From positions 62,001 to 126,000 of the forward strand of contig JAVXUO010003150.1 of the NCBI GenBank assembly GCA_033065855.1: a stretch of DNA of 64,000 nucleotides. The letters run 5' to 3'. Each line of letters begins with the position of its first letter. Position 1 is the stretch's first letter. Under the pieces are notes generated by a model, which was not told where the DNA came from, did no database searches, and saw only the letters and a list, made by a program, of their open reading frames with translations. The stretch is from Escallonia rubra. Taxonomy: Eukaryota > Streptophyta > Magnoliopsida > Escalloniales > Escalloniaceae. Position numbers and translations under genes: made by a program. Of this stretch, positions 39,223 to 50,184 are shown one piece after another.

Positions 39223-40294
39223 GGTGACAATGGCAGCTATTGCTGCAATGTCATTTTTCATTAGTTTGGTGAAAGAATGGATTTCTTTAATAACAAGGCT
39301 AAAGGCTTTGTTAGGAAAACCAAGGTTGGTCAAAAATTTCTTGTATACTACATAAAGTAGCTTTACTATGGACCCTTTACCGTATCTGCATATGTTTAGT
39401 GCCTAAATTAGTATTGATCCGAAGTGAATGTTTAAAATCTAAGTTTCCAACATCCATTTGGTCCTCACTTGCCATATTGATTTGGTAAGTTCCACAGCAG
39501 CTTCTGAAACCTTTAGCCACAGGAGGTGGGGATGCCCGACTGATCCAATGCAAGCATTAGAGTCATCTCTCTCTTCTTCGGCTCCCTTTGCTTTCTCCTT
39601 TGTTCTCGTTGACCCAAAGCAAAATTGTCTACTTAATTAATTTCTTACCTAGATTTATCTTTGTTTAATTTGTTTTTGTACCACAAATGGTTCCCTTTCC
39701 TCTTATTTAACACAATAGTTAGCGCAAAGACCCTGAAAATATAAGAGAATGACTGTTGGCGGCTTAAGAAAATTATTTATAACATAAAAGAATAGCGTTA
39801 TCCCAATGATCCTGACGTATACCAACTTACGGGTCATAACAGATAGACATTTGTTATCCCGTTTTTTTTTTCATTGTCTTTCATTCTTTGAGGGAGGCAG
39901 GGGGAGGAGAGAGAGTGTTTCAGCCGTGTAACATAGTTTTAAGGGCGTTCAAATACATTACGATTCCTAATTTACCTTGCATCAAGACTCGCCCTCTATT
40001 AGCATATACAACGTAATTGAATTCTAACACTCTTTAGCACCAAAAATCGGGCCTTACCAACTAGACTTCAAATAGCTTAAACATTTGCTCGAGAGTCGAG
40101 ACGACTTTAAACATTTATCTTAGAACCAAGTGCTCACATAGACTTTCATTTGTGAGGGGTCGTCTTGACAATCATCGCTCCGCTCAATATTGTTGATATT
40201 ATTTTTGCACTTGCCTTTTACCGTCTGCAAAAATTTCCTTGAGAAACAAGGCTTCTTTTTATCTCACTCCGAATCCATTGGAAAGATAGAATCT
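39223..40294. other. Laccase upstream region, no gene recognised
   Basis: No supportable gene. It contains the distal laccase promoter and AT-rich spacer. Confidence 0.35.
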
Positions 40295-40433
40295 GGCTAT
40301 CACAAGATGTATAAGATGGTAGCCTAAGGAGACAAATTACATTTGTTTTCCCATTTAAGTATGGTTGAAAAATGGCTATCACAACAAGATGTATAAGATG
40401 GTAGCCTAAGGAGACAAATTACATTTGTTTTCC
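40295..40433. repeat. Recent 57-60-bp duplication
   Basis: 40295-40351 and 40374-40433 are identical over GGCTATCACAAGATGTATAA, AGATGGTAGCCTAAGGAGAC and AAATTACATTTGTTTTCC, apart from a 3-bp ACA insertion in the second copy, with a 22-bp spacer. The near-identity implies a recent event. Confidence 0.9.
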
Positions 40434-40475
40434 AAGTTAAGATTAAACTAACGGTGGGTTTGTACCAGCTCACAA

Positions 40476-40525
40476 CCCCCCCCCCCCCCCCCCCCCCCTC
40501 TCTCTCACACACACACACACACTCT
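40476..40525. repeat. Poly(C) run followed by (CT)n and (CA)n
   Basis: An unbroken run of 23 C, then TCTCTCT, then a CA repeat, then CTCTC. Such a run is also a likely assembly or polymerase error site. Confidence 0.9.
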
Positions 40526-41043
40526 CAAAAGAGGTCAAGTCACCCGAGGTCAACCGAACCCAAATGAATTAGTGTCATTTCACGTGGATTAAAAGTAACA
40601 TAGAGACCAACATCACCAACAGACTTCTCTTTGTTCCTTTTTTCTCTTTCTTTTTGTTTTTACCTGCGTTTAGATGGACCAGTTAGGTTAGGCGTGCGAT
40701 ACACATTGGAATCTCACTTACTTCAAAACTACTTATGAATGGATACTTCAAAGTGCTATCATTAAATCATCCCAACTTCTTCATTTTTCATAGAATAACA
40801 CCGGTTATAATAAAGTACAATAAAGTTAGCCGACTCCTTGATAACTTTATCTAGTAAGTTTTCTAAATACTAGAATTTCTCATCATTCTAATCCTCTCAA
40901 TCTTTTGTCCTCTTCCTCGTTATGTTTCTTTATCAAACAATTATCTTCTTTTGAAAACTTTCAAGAGTTTCGTCATCATCGATCAGAAGAGGTTCTTTTG
41001 TTGCACTTGCTTTATGGTATCTTCCTCTGCAATTGCTTTCATT
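40526..41043. other. Spacer, no gene recognised
   Basis: AT-rich with no coding signal. It ends at the hAT-like element at 41052. Confidence 0.35.
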
Positions 41044-41651
41044 GTGTCTATTAGGAGCGAGCATTTAAACCGTTGAAATCGATCCAACCGTGAAAATCGA
41101 ACCAACCAATCCGTCTATTTTCAAACCGATCTAAAAATCAATCGGTTTGGTTTTTTTTTTTTTCCCAAACCGTACATTCGGTTCGGTTGGCTCGATTTAG
41201 ATTTTTTTGAAACCGCATAAACCGAACCAACGGTATATAAGTATAACATATCTATATTTTTACCTAATCCTAATTATTTTTTACTAACCCTAGTTATCTA
41301 ACCACTCATATAAAATGGGATAAACTCTAAATCCCTTAACATAATACACATTTTTCACTCGCCGCCTACATCTCACTAAGTGTTATTAATTATGATTAAA
41401 AAATTCAGTTTTTTTTTTAGCTTATTAGTATGTATAAGTTATTAATTTTTGGGCCTAAACTTGCCAAAAATTGAGTTTGGCCCAACCGATTAAACCGTCC
41501 AAACCGAATCGTTCAATCCGTTCAACCCGCAGAAACCGAACCGTTCAACTACGGTTCGATTTTTTTTCTTCAAACCGAGGTTGGTCGGTTCAGTTTGGTA
41601 TTCAGCCTCCAAACCGAACCAACCGAACCATGCTCACCCTTTAGTGTCTAC
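41044..41651. mobile_element. hAT-like MITE with 8-bp target duplication
   Basis: The element spans 41052-41643 (592 bp). The left end is TAGGAGCGAGCATTTAAACCG; the right end read on the minus strand is TAAAGGGTGAGCATGGTTCGG. Flanking octamers are GTGTCTAT (41044-41051) and GTGTCTAC (41644-41651), 7/8 identical. Inside both ends are dense AACCGAACC/GGTTCGGTT repeats. No transposase is encoded. A truncated right end of a related copy lies at 54016-54094 at the same place in the duplicated NPF segment. Confidence 0.8.
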
Positions 41652-41800
41652 AACAATAAATTTATTGTCTCTGTTACTTTCAGAAACTTACTGTAGTTTA
41701 ATCAAAATTTGTACTTTTTAATATGCGTTCAACCATCTTTCTATAGTAAATGAATTCTTCCTTCAGCATTCAATTGACAAGATCAGGATAACGTGCGTAA
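41644..41800. repeat. Segmental duplication, upstream flank copy A
   Basis: This segment is near-identical to 54095-54255. Both contain GTGTCTACAACAATAAATTT, TTGTACTTTTTAATATGCG, and a sequence running to the shared GCATTCAATTGA(C/T)AAG and GTGCGTAA. It lies about 1.4 kb upstream of the first NPF gene and marks one border of a duplicated block. Confidence 0.9.
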
Positions 41801-43059
41801 ATTTCTGGTCTTTCTTGGTTTCTTTGGCCTCTGCTCCCTTATGACTCTTCTTTCTTGACTAACGTTGGATAACTATTGTAGCATAGCACACTAACTTAAT
41901 AGAATCACCTCAACTACACTTCTCAGAGATGGTTACAATTGATAACCCAAGACTGGAATTGATATTCTCCCTGAACATTGAACTAACTAATATCCTTATG
42001 TCTTACACGAATAGTTTCAGTTTGTAGAATAATATTTGAAATGCGTTTCACGTGTCGTTTTAAATTTCATAATTGCTATCTTACATTTGTTTTTATCGAT
42101 TACTTTCCAAGTCTTTAGTCGTCCCGTTAATGTAGTCTCTAGATAACTCGTGACAATTGGGCAACGCATAGAACAGTATAGGAGTGTCAATATGTATTTA
42201 TGGAGTGTCAAGACGGCTACCTCATTCTTCGGCTTTTCCAAAGGAGACGAATAAGAAGGCATAGATTAGGAAACCAGATTCGCAACTTTTTTGGACCGAT
42301 GAACATGAAAGCCTACTTAGATTGTGTTCTTTTCTGAGGTAGGCTTTCAAGTTTGTTGGTCCAAACATCTCAAGAGACCATGGACCTACATTGGATAAAT
42401 TTCATTCCCGCAGACACAAAAAGGAAAAGACATTGCTTCACCTGTACCAGCACCGAGTTCATTTTGGTCCCCATGAACAGCTTTAACATCGAATTTTGAG
42501 TTTAGCAATGACCTTCAAGAACAAGCTTCTACAAATCCTAGTTATAGTTCTTCAATGATTGTAATTCTCTGAAATATTTCGTGTCCTACGGTTGAAACGT
42601 GGTTTAAAAAAGAGCACCCCTACCCGTCACCCGTTCGACAAGGTGATGAGAACAAGTTGGATTGTGATATTATCTTACCGCTAAAAAAGTACATTTTAAT
42701 CGTGAAAGCGGCTAACTCTTTATAAGAAACTGTGCCAAAGAGACCAAAAAAAAAAAGAATCTCATAAATGTTACATTTGCTGCTTCTGTAACCTACATTT
42801 ATTGGCATCTCTCCCTTATTTACATAACCTTACCTCAACCCAATGGAAATGGAACACCGCATGATCAATAAGTACATTGATGATGCCTGCGGCTTGAATT
42901 GTGTGCCTCACCAGATGTTGTTGACATGACTTCCAGTGTGAAAATGGGATATCTTTTGTTAATCCTACTTATTGAAACCTCCCCTTCTTTTTTTAAAGCA
43001 TGATATACGTGTTGTTCTTAAAAAAAAAAATTCATTTGTCAAACAAATGTTTCTTCACG
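41801..43059. other. Distal upstream region of the first NPF gene
   Basis: Non-coding. It holds a strong hairpin at 42291-42364 (listed separately). No other gene or repeat end was recognised. Confidence 0.4.
42291..42364 (+). repeat. 26-bp-stem hairpin
   Basis: Arms are 42291-42316 and 42339-42364 with a 22-nt loop. As plus-strand RNA, 25 of 26 positions pair (three as G:U) with one A-A mismatch. The inner arm contains TGAAAGCCTAC/GTAGGCTTTCA as a perfect 11-bp repeat. It is either a small foldback element or a miRNA-like precursor; no known miRNA is recognised in the arms. Confidence 0.75.
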
Positions 43060-43067
43060 TATAAATA
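43060..43067 (+). promoter_or_regulatory. TATA box of the first NPF gene
   Basis: TATAAATA located 100 bp upstream of the ATG at 43160, in an otherwise unstructured leader. Confidence 0.6.
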
Positions 43068-43159
43068 TCATGTGCTGGAGTATCTGGTGCCTATGCCAGC
43101 CTTGTGAAAGCAAGAACACTTCTCAAGAAGCATTAGAGTGAGACTTTCCTAAATAAAAC

Positions 43160-45519
43160 ATGCAAGAAGAAGAAGATACATATACCAAAGATGGAACAAC
43201 TGATTTCCATAAGAATCCTGCCATCAAGAAGGAAACAGGAACCTGGAAAGCATGTCCTTATATTCTCGGTACATAAGCTTCTCTTCGACTCATTTTAAAG
43301 TCCGGTCGAGCAAAATGAGATGCTAACTGTTTTATGATTTGTTTGCAGGAAATGAATGCTGCGAAAGATTGGCGTATTATGGGATAAACACAAATCTAGT
43401 CAATTATCTGAAATTCCAGTTGAATCAGAGTAGCGTTGTTGCAGTCAACAATGTCACCAATTGGTCGGGCACATGCTACGTGACACCGTTGCTTGGAGCC
43501 TTCCTAGCCGATGCCTACTTGGGAAGATACTGGACAATTGCTATTTTCTCGATCATCTACGTCTTCGTAAGTATGCTCTTTGACACTCCCTAAACAATTC
43601 TACTCGAATGTTTAATGCCAAAGGTTAGATCCTTTTCGTTTCAGGGGATGACATTGTTGACATTATCGGCATCTGTGCACGGACTTAAACCCCCCTGTGA
43701 CGGAAATAACGTTTGTCACCCGTCTGGGTCGCAAATTGGAGTATTCTACGTAGGACTGTACCTTATAGCTCTGGGTACAGGAGGCATTAAGCCTTGTGTT
43801 TCATCTTTTGGTGCAGACCAATTCGATGACTCGGACGAGGTTGAAAAGAAAAGCAAGAGTTCATTCTTCAACTGGTTCTATCTTTCCATCAACATTGGTG
43901 CACTTATTGCTGCAACTGTGCTCGTTTGGATACAAACGAACGTGGGTTGGGGTTGGGGTTTTGGCATACCAGCAGTGGCGATGGCAGCAGCGGTTGTGAG
44001 TTTCTTTTCGGGTACGCGCCTGTACCGCAACCAAACGCCTGGTGGGAGTCCCTTGACTCGCATATTTCAGGTGATTGTTGCGTCCTGCAGAAAAGTGAAG
44101 GTTGAAGTGCCCAAGGACAACTCTCTTCTGTTTGAGACCTCAGATGAGGAGTCTATTGTAAAAGGAAGCCGCAAACTTGATCACACAAAGCAGTTGAGGT
44201 AGAGTATACAATACTTTCCTGAAAACTTTGGGCATCAACTAATTTACAGCAACTTTCTTTAGTGTTCATGCAAGGTCCAATTGTTGGTGCACATGGTAAT
44301 ATGGATACATAGTATTGCCTTTTCATTAAGAACCACGCCCGGAGATCTATGTTACTCAAAAACTGTCCTATAACATTGATTCTGAAAAATGTCTTTGACC
44401 ATCTTATTGAGAATCGAACTTCTTAACACAATTGGAATCAATTACTTGTTGCTATCTTGGTAACTTTAATTTATTCAGCCACACATCTTTCCCAGCACTG
44501 CAACACGTTTGATGTTTTGAATTGCAGAAATATTGTTGCACGGCTACAATCACGGGCGACATATTTGTCATCTCTATAAGTAACACATACAACTTGCGTA
44601 GTTTTCAACTCTCCTTGCAAGATTTGGGGCCACATATTTGTCATCACCTGATTCTTTTTTGATCCCTCACTACAGTTTCTTTGACAAGGCAGCCGTAGAG
44701 ACCCAATCAGATCGCATCAAAGGCTCAGTCAACGCATGGAGACTCTGCAGTGTGACACAGGTTGAAGAACTCAAATCTATTATACGCTTGCTCCCGATTT
44801 GGGCCACAGGCATCATATTTAGCACTGTATACAGCCAAATGGGCACATTGTTTGTCCTCCAAGGCAACACAATGGACCTTCACATGTACAAGTCATTCGA
44901 GATCCCTTCAGCCTCACTGTCCCTCTTTGACACCGTCAGTGTCATATTCTGGGTACCCGTCTATGACCGCCTTATCGTGCCATTCGCCAGAAAATACACC
45001 GGTCACAGGAATGGTTTCACGCAGCTCCAACGTATAGCAATTGGTCTAGTCATCTCCATTTTCGCTATGGTGGCTGCAGCAACGTTGGAGGTCATGAGAC
45101 TAAAAATGGTTAGGCAACATAATTATTACGAGTACAAGCACATACCGATGTCAATCTTTTGGCAAGTTCCTCAGTATTTCATTATTGGGTGCGCGGAAGT
45201 CTTCACCTTCATTGGGCAGCTGGAGTTTTTCTACGAGCAGGCGCCTGATGCCATGAGAAGCCTTTGCTCGGCCTTGTCGCTAACGACCGCCGCACTAGGG
45301 AATTATCTGAGCACATTGCTGGTGAACATTGTCACAGATGTGAGTACTAGGCATGGTGATCCTGGGTGGATACCTGATAACTTGAATTATGGCCATCTTC
45401 ACTACTTTTTTGGGCTTTTGGCTGTGTTGAGTGTGCTGAATTTGGGAGTTTATGTCTTGGTTGCAAAGTGGTACACATACAAGAGAGCAGTTGGACCAGT
45501 TGGTGCATCCTCCGATTAA
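43160..45519 (+). CDS. NPF8/PTR2-like proton-coupled peptide (or nitrate) transporter, four exons
   Basis: Multi-pass membrane transporter of the NRT1/PTR (NPF) family; the closest clade by eye is Arabidopsis PTR2 (NPF8.3), which moves di- and tripeptides with protons. Exons: 43160-43268, 43349-43566, 43645-44198, 44676-45519, all GT-AG, joining to 574 aa. The proton-coupling ExxER motif is intact in TM1 (ECCER: Glu39, Glu42, Arg43). Further family blocks are [40 protein letters not shown], the PTR signature [14 protein letters not shown], and [19 protein letters not shown] near the C-terminal helices. About 12 hydrophobic segments are expected. The ATG gives [12 protein letters not shown], aligned with the N-terminus of the second copy. 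A poly(A)-signal-like AATAAA lies at 45737. The long open frame starting at 44638 begins inside intron 3 and is not the true start. Confidence 0.95.
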
Positions 45520-46385
45520 CTTCATTTTCATGAAACTTGGCTGGGAGCACTGTGAGAGTAGGTGCAAAAGGACACACAAATGGTGCTTAGGAGTTCAATG
45601 CTACGTAACTTTACAATATGGTAAAGATCAGATATTGCTGTATTTTCTGTTTGATTGCAGAAATGTCAAGTTAAATTCATTTTTGCAAATTTTATTTTTT
45701 CTTGATTAAGTTTACTTATTTCTCGCATCGCGTAACAATAAATTGAGTTGCACAAAAAAGAAAAAAGACAATAAATTGAGTAAAAGAAATTAGCTGCTTT
45801 AGGTATCAGTATATTTTTTTATCAATGAAATTGTTTTTGTGGCCAACAATAAATTACCAGCTGTGTGGGATCTTTGTTTGATAAATGTCTTTCTAATAAC
45901 ATTGTGCCTTTTTGGATAATTACTCGACTGATTTTTTCTTTTTGGTAGCTCAAATTGTGATTGATGCCTCACCCTCAACTTCAATTGATGTAGAAATTAT
46001 AGTCAAACTTGTTGAAAACTTGCCTTACGATTCCTATATTGGTGAAAATTTATGCAAAACTTGTATTTTCGTAAAGACGTTCAAATAACAAGTCGATCTT
46101 AACAATATATTTTTGGCGCTACTCGATTTTTTGGTAAGCATATACAAAAAATAATATTTTTTTGTTATACGAAAGGTTAATTGTAGTCAAAATTTATCAT
46201 TTGCAGTCTTGACAGATGGTTGCCGAAAGATGCTAGTAAATTATATGCATTGCATCCCAGCCCTCGACTTAATGTTAAATAAGGAATCTTGGAACTTGGC
46301 TTGATCATAACAATGTCCTGAATTTTCGTGAGACCCTTTCGACTTCCAAGACCTTCCAAAACAGCAGATTCAATATCACAAAATC
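45520..46385. repeat. Segmental duplication, 3' flank copy B
   Basis: The 3' flank of the first NPF gene aligns with 56958-56980 plus 58086-58900. Shared blocks include GATATTGCTGTATTTTC, GTTTGATTGCAGAAATGTCA, GGATCTTTGTTTG, GTGATTGATGCCTC and GACCTTCCAAAACAG. Homology stops near 46385, just before the LTR at 46457. Confidence 0.9.
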
Positions 46386-46456
46386 AATATCAATATCAAT
46401 CAATATAAATATATAAAAGACGAGTCATCTACTAAAATTCTCAGCATAGAGTCGAC

Positions 46457-46910
46457 TGTTGCAGCTAAAAACTGGATCGGAAATCACACCAAAAATCAGG
46501 CCTGCAAAAGAGAACACGGAGTGACCGCCGAGTGGGATTCCGGCGGGGGAACGCTCCGATGCTTAAGTCATAGATGGCTAACAATGTAGAACTCTGAGAA
46601 GGTGAGCCTGTCTTTACCTGAGGGGGCTTGACCCCTTTATATAGTGGTAGAAGGTGGAGTCCTAGTAGCACTGGGCTTTGACCAACTCTATTCAGAATCT
46701 AATTAGGATCCTAGAGGATCTCATGCCAATCTTTAGCTGATAGAGTCATAGCTTCTTTAGGATTCTGGCCGGTGATTGATATGGTAAGTGCCATATCAGT
46801 AGTGAGCCAGTACGGGTTACGTGTCATAACCGCCACGTGTCGTCCGTAGATTGGAGGGATATTTTTAGCTATATCATCGACAAATGTGGTGGGTTCATTA
46901 ACAATTAACA
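46457..46910 (-). mobile_element. Probable Ty3-gypsy LTR (minus orientation)
   Basis: Read on the minus strand it begins TGTTAATTG and ends GCTGCAACA, so it has TG...CA ends. It contains a TATA-like CTATATAAAGG (46636-46647) about two-thirds in, and then the C/G-rich CGGAGCGTTCCCCCGCCGG zone typical of the R/U5 part of plant gypsy LTRs. No matching 5-bp target duplication was found, so the boundaries are approximate. It probably belongs with the pol remnant at 48780-49320. Confidence 0.55.
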
Positions 46911-47289
46911 TATTAAAAATGAAAAAAAAAACATTATTCCTTTGTTATATCTTGCATCTATTGTACTTTTGCCTTGGTGGATTTCTCACTCATTTCAAAA
47001 AAGTTCGGAATCTTAGATTACTAACCGGTGAAACTTTTTTGAATGATATTCAAGAAAAGGGTATCCTAGATAACTTACTTTGAATGTAGACTTTTAATTT
47101 AAAATTTTTAATATTATTTCAATTAACCTGGACTTCTAATCCACTTATTGTACCTTGAGTTTAGACAACTTACTACTTTATTATTCTCGCATTTAAGTTG
47201 CACTGTACACTTCCATACCTATTTTCCTTCTTCTCAATTCCGTCTTCTCTCCTCTTCTTGCACGCTCTTTTTCACCCTCTGACTAACTG

Positions 47290-48180
47290 TTAGGCGGATT
47301 AAGCGCGATGCCCTCCAGAGACCTGTTCTCGTCTCGAAGTAACACGGGGGTCATAGTCCCTAGTGGTGCCGATGAAAGCCTTCAGTGCCGGAGCATGTAG
47401 GCTTGTCATGTAGACACCCTAGCGGAGATAGTGTCCCAAAGGAGTCGCTTATCCCGCTGGCCGAAGTAGCATCCTGGAGATGCCGTCTACCTAGCGGAAG
47501 GGGAGTCTTCGTGCCGGAGCACTTAGAGCTCCCTGGCAGAGATAGTGTCTTAAAGAGCGAGCCTATCCCTGCGGGTGAGTCCTTGTGCCGGAGCACTCGG
47601 AGCTCGTCAAGGTAGCAACCTGGAGGAGCCGTCTACCTGGCAGAAGAGGAATTGAAAAGCTCCCTGGCGGAGATAATGTCTTAGTTAGCGAGCCTATCCC
47701 GTGGGTGAGTCCTTGTGCCAGAGCACTCGGAACGCGTCAAGGTAGCATCCCGGAGGAGCCGTCTACTTGACGGACCGAGGTAGCATCCCGGAGGAGCCGT
47801 CTACCTGGCGGAGATAGTGTCTTAGATAGTGAGCTTGTCCAGCGGGTGAGTCCTTGTGCCGGAGCACTCGGAGCGCGTCAAGGTAGCATCCCAGAGGATC
47901 CGTCTACCTAACGGGCCGAGGTAGCATCCCAAAGGACTGTCTACCTAGTGGAAAGAAGAGTAAAAAAAATTCCTGGCGAAGATAGTGTCCCGGAGAAGTC
48001 GTTTATCCCCACGGGTGAGTCCTTGTGCCGGAGCACTCGGAACGCGTCAAGGTAGCATCCCGGAGGAGCCATCTACCTGGCAAAAGGGGAGTCTTCATGC
48101 CGGAGCACTTAGAACTCCCTAACGAAGATAGTGTCCCGGACGAGTCGTCTATCCCCGCGGGATGCTGCATACTTCGGAGA
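47290..48180. repeat. GC-rich tandem repeat array
   Basis: Modules recur in order: GTGAGTCCTTGTGCCGGAGC (starts near 47575, 47705, 47846, 48015), GTCAAGGTAGCATCCCGGAG, GAGCCGTCTACCTGGCGGA, and GGCGGAGATAGTGTCTTAG. The higher-order period varies (130, 141, 170 bp) because short modules are themselves duplicated. Open frames inside are repeat artefacts. On the minus strand it lies downstream of a gypsy pol fragment and upstream of an LTR, the position where Tat-lineage elements carry tandem repeats. Confidence 0.85.
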
Positions 48181-48189
48181 GTGAGTCAA

Positions 48190-48690
48190 AGCATGTTCCA
48201 CAACCAAGTCAAGGTGCGCATGGTGTGGTGAAAGGATAGACCGGCGCAAGGAGCGTGGTAGTGTGACAGAGAACCGGGGGCACGACTGTATCAGCGGCAT
48301 GGCGCATGGGCACGATGGAGTGTGTGTGGTGTCAGGGGCACTATAGAGTGACAAAAGAGCCAGGGGGCGCGATTATATCAGTGGCGCGGTGCATAGGTTC
48401 GGGCGATAGGGACGGGCATCCCAAATTCGGTGCACGAGCGATAGGGATGGGCATCCTGGAGTCGGTGCGCTGGCGATAGGGACGGGCGTCGCGAAGATGG
48501 CGCGGCACGAGCACGGGTGACGGGCATCATGGAGACGGCACGCGGGTGCCGACGATGGAGGTCGCGGAGATGGCGCGAGAGCGACGGGCATCGCGAAGCT
48601 GGCATACGGGCGTGGACGACGAACGTGTGAGACAGCGCCAGGCCAGTGGAGTTGAATGAGAGGTGGGAGGCACGTCGAGCCCTTAATGGG
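48190..48690. repeat. Second GC-rich short-period repeat block
   Basis: GCGATAGGGACGGGCATCC-type units recur at about 48402, 48441 and 48473, with further ACGGGCATC(A/G) and CGCGGAGATGGCGCG words. The unit is about 32-39 bp and decays outward. It adjoins the array at 47290-48180 and is followed by the pol fragment. Confidence 0.65.
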
Positions 48691-48779
48691 GAAGGTGGCC
48701 AACCCCTAAGGAAGGTGAAATAATCAGTTGCCACAACAGTGAAATTGTTTCTCTTTGTAGAATGAGGATAAATTTGCCC

Positions 48780-49320
48780 TATCAGATTCATCACCCTATC
48801 CACATAATGACCATGGTTTTACGATCGATTACAAATTGATACAGGGTGCTCGATAAATATTCCCACGTCTTTGGCAGGCTTGGCAACCCTTTGCATATTT
48901 TATGCAATCTTCCATTATAGTTGGCTCATAATGGTCGTGTTTGCGAATCAACCGTCTCATCTTAACACCTAACTGATGTGCTTTGTGGGTACCATCATGT
49001 ATTTCAGCCATCACTTGCATGACCTCCATCTATCCAAAGTATCGTAATGCTAAACCTTAGGGCATTCTTTTGAACAAGTCATTGTTTAACAAAAAAATAT
49101 GTTACTGCCCGCAACTTCACTTTTCTGTCCATCTTTGACTGTATGTTTTGCAGAATCTGAATGATCAGGTTTCTCTAATTATCTGGGCAGTATCAATTGG
49201 ATTCACCATCTCGATTCATTTGTATGTTTCACCAATTGATGGCAATTGCTTCGATACCAATGATCACCTTCCCTGAAATTCATAATCCAGATGCCAATTG
49301 TGCCATAACATTTGCATCAC
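48780..49320 (-). pseudogene. Ty3-gypsy pol fragment (RNase H end, integrase zinc domain, start of integrase core)
   Basis: On the minus strand, a stop-interrupted reading shows NVMAQLASGL (RNase H C-terminal region). It is followed at 49029-48829 by an HHCC integrase zinc-binding region: H of EIHDGTHKAH, the later H of RKHDHYEP, and C-x-x-C in GCQACQRRG. Then MDRVMNLIGQIYPHS and FTVVATDYFT mark the start of the catalytic core. The core breaks off there and the reading enters repeat sequence. Multiple stops show it is dead. No function is expected. Confidence 0.75.
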
Positions 49321-49508
49321 CATTCACAACCCAAGGGGGGGCAAGGTGGCCAACCCGCCAAGGGGGAATGTGGCTGATCCCCAAGGGGGAAGGCGCGCCA
49401 AGGTTATTTCACAAGGAGAAAATGCGCGTGCCTTGAGTGTGTGTCGTTTGACCGGTTGAAAGCGTAAAAAATTTGACCGTTGAATATGTGACGTGTGGCG
49501 CAAAACGT

Positions 49509-49550
49509 GCACTTGGCTATACACCAGTATACCGGTGTATAGCCAAGTGC
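49509..49550. repeat. 17-bp perfect inverted repeat with 8-nt spacer
   Basis: Arms GCACTTGGCTATACACC (49509-49525) and its exact reverse complement (49534-49550), spacer AGTATACC. It lies between the decayed gypsy region and GT-rich spacer DNA. Confidence 0.95.
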
Positions 49551-50184
49551 AGTGGATGTGTTTTGGCGTCTAGATGTGACGGTGGGGGTTCAGGAGTGTT
49601 CATGAAAGAGAGAAATGAGATGATGAGGCAGCCATGGTGGCTGCCATGAAAGGAAGGGGAATGAATTATGGGTAAAGCATTGGTGGGAGGAAGGAACAAG
49701 AAGTGGGTGCATGCAGGTGGTGGTGCGTGAGGTGTGTGCTGCCGTGATGTGTTATGTGGTATTGTAAGCATGTGGAGGTGAGTGGTGTGTGAACAAGGTG
49801 GTGTGTAGTGTGTGCGCAGGTAGTGTACTGAGTGTGTGTAAATTTCATGTGTGGTTAGCGTGTACTTATGAGAGAAGATGGAAGTGGGGGTTATGTAGAT
49901 TAAACTGTGAAGTGCATGAGCGTGAGGAGAGTTTGAAAATGTGGTGAAAGAAGAAGAAGAAGGGTCACACGACACGGCTGCCATAAACTAAATGGATTTT
50001 TCCTGTGAGCCATGAAAGCAAGAAAAAAATAAGGGTATGGGCAGTAGATTTGAAGGAAAACTTCGGAGGATTAGGTCGGACATGGTGTTGTGTATATGGG
50101 AAAGATGTGTGGATGAGTGTGTATAGATTAATGTATATGTGCTTATGTGTATATATATGAGATGGGTATGTGAACTTACAGGTA
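49551..50184. other. GT-rich low-complexity spacer
   Basis: The plus strand is strongly biased to G and T with GTGTGT words, giving long but His/Thr-rich artefact frames on the minus strand. A short palindrome GGCAGCCATGGTGGCTGCC lies near 49631. This is the DNA into which the hAT element at 50193 inserted. Confidence 0.5.

Noticed and set aside
44638..45519. A 293-codon frame as a separate gene
   Set aside because: It starts at a TTG inside intron 3; coding similarity begins at 44676 after an AG acceptor, so it is exon 4 of the first NPF gene.
46457..46910. Full-length LTR retrotransposon with two matching LTRs
   Set aside because: No second copy of this LTR was found in the window and the flanking pentamers do not match.
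47290..48180. CRISPR-like array
   Set aside because: Units are variable in length, adjoin without unique spacers, and lie in a plant retroelement context.
49517..49984. His/Thr-rich 155-codon minus-strand frame
   Set aside because: It comes from GT-rich low-complexity DNA, with no domain and no splice context.
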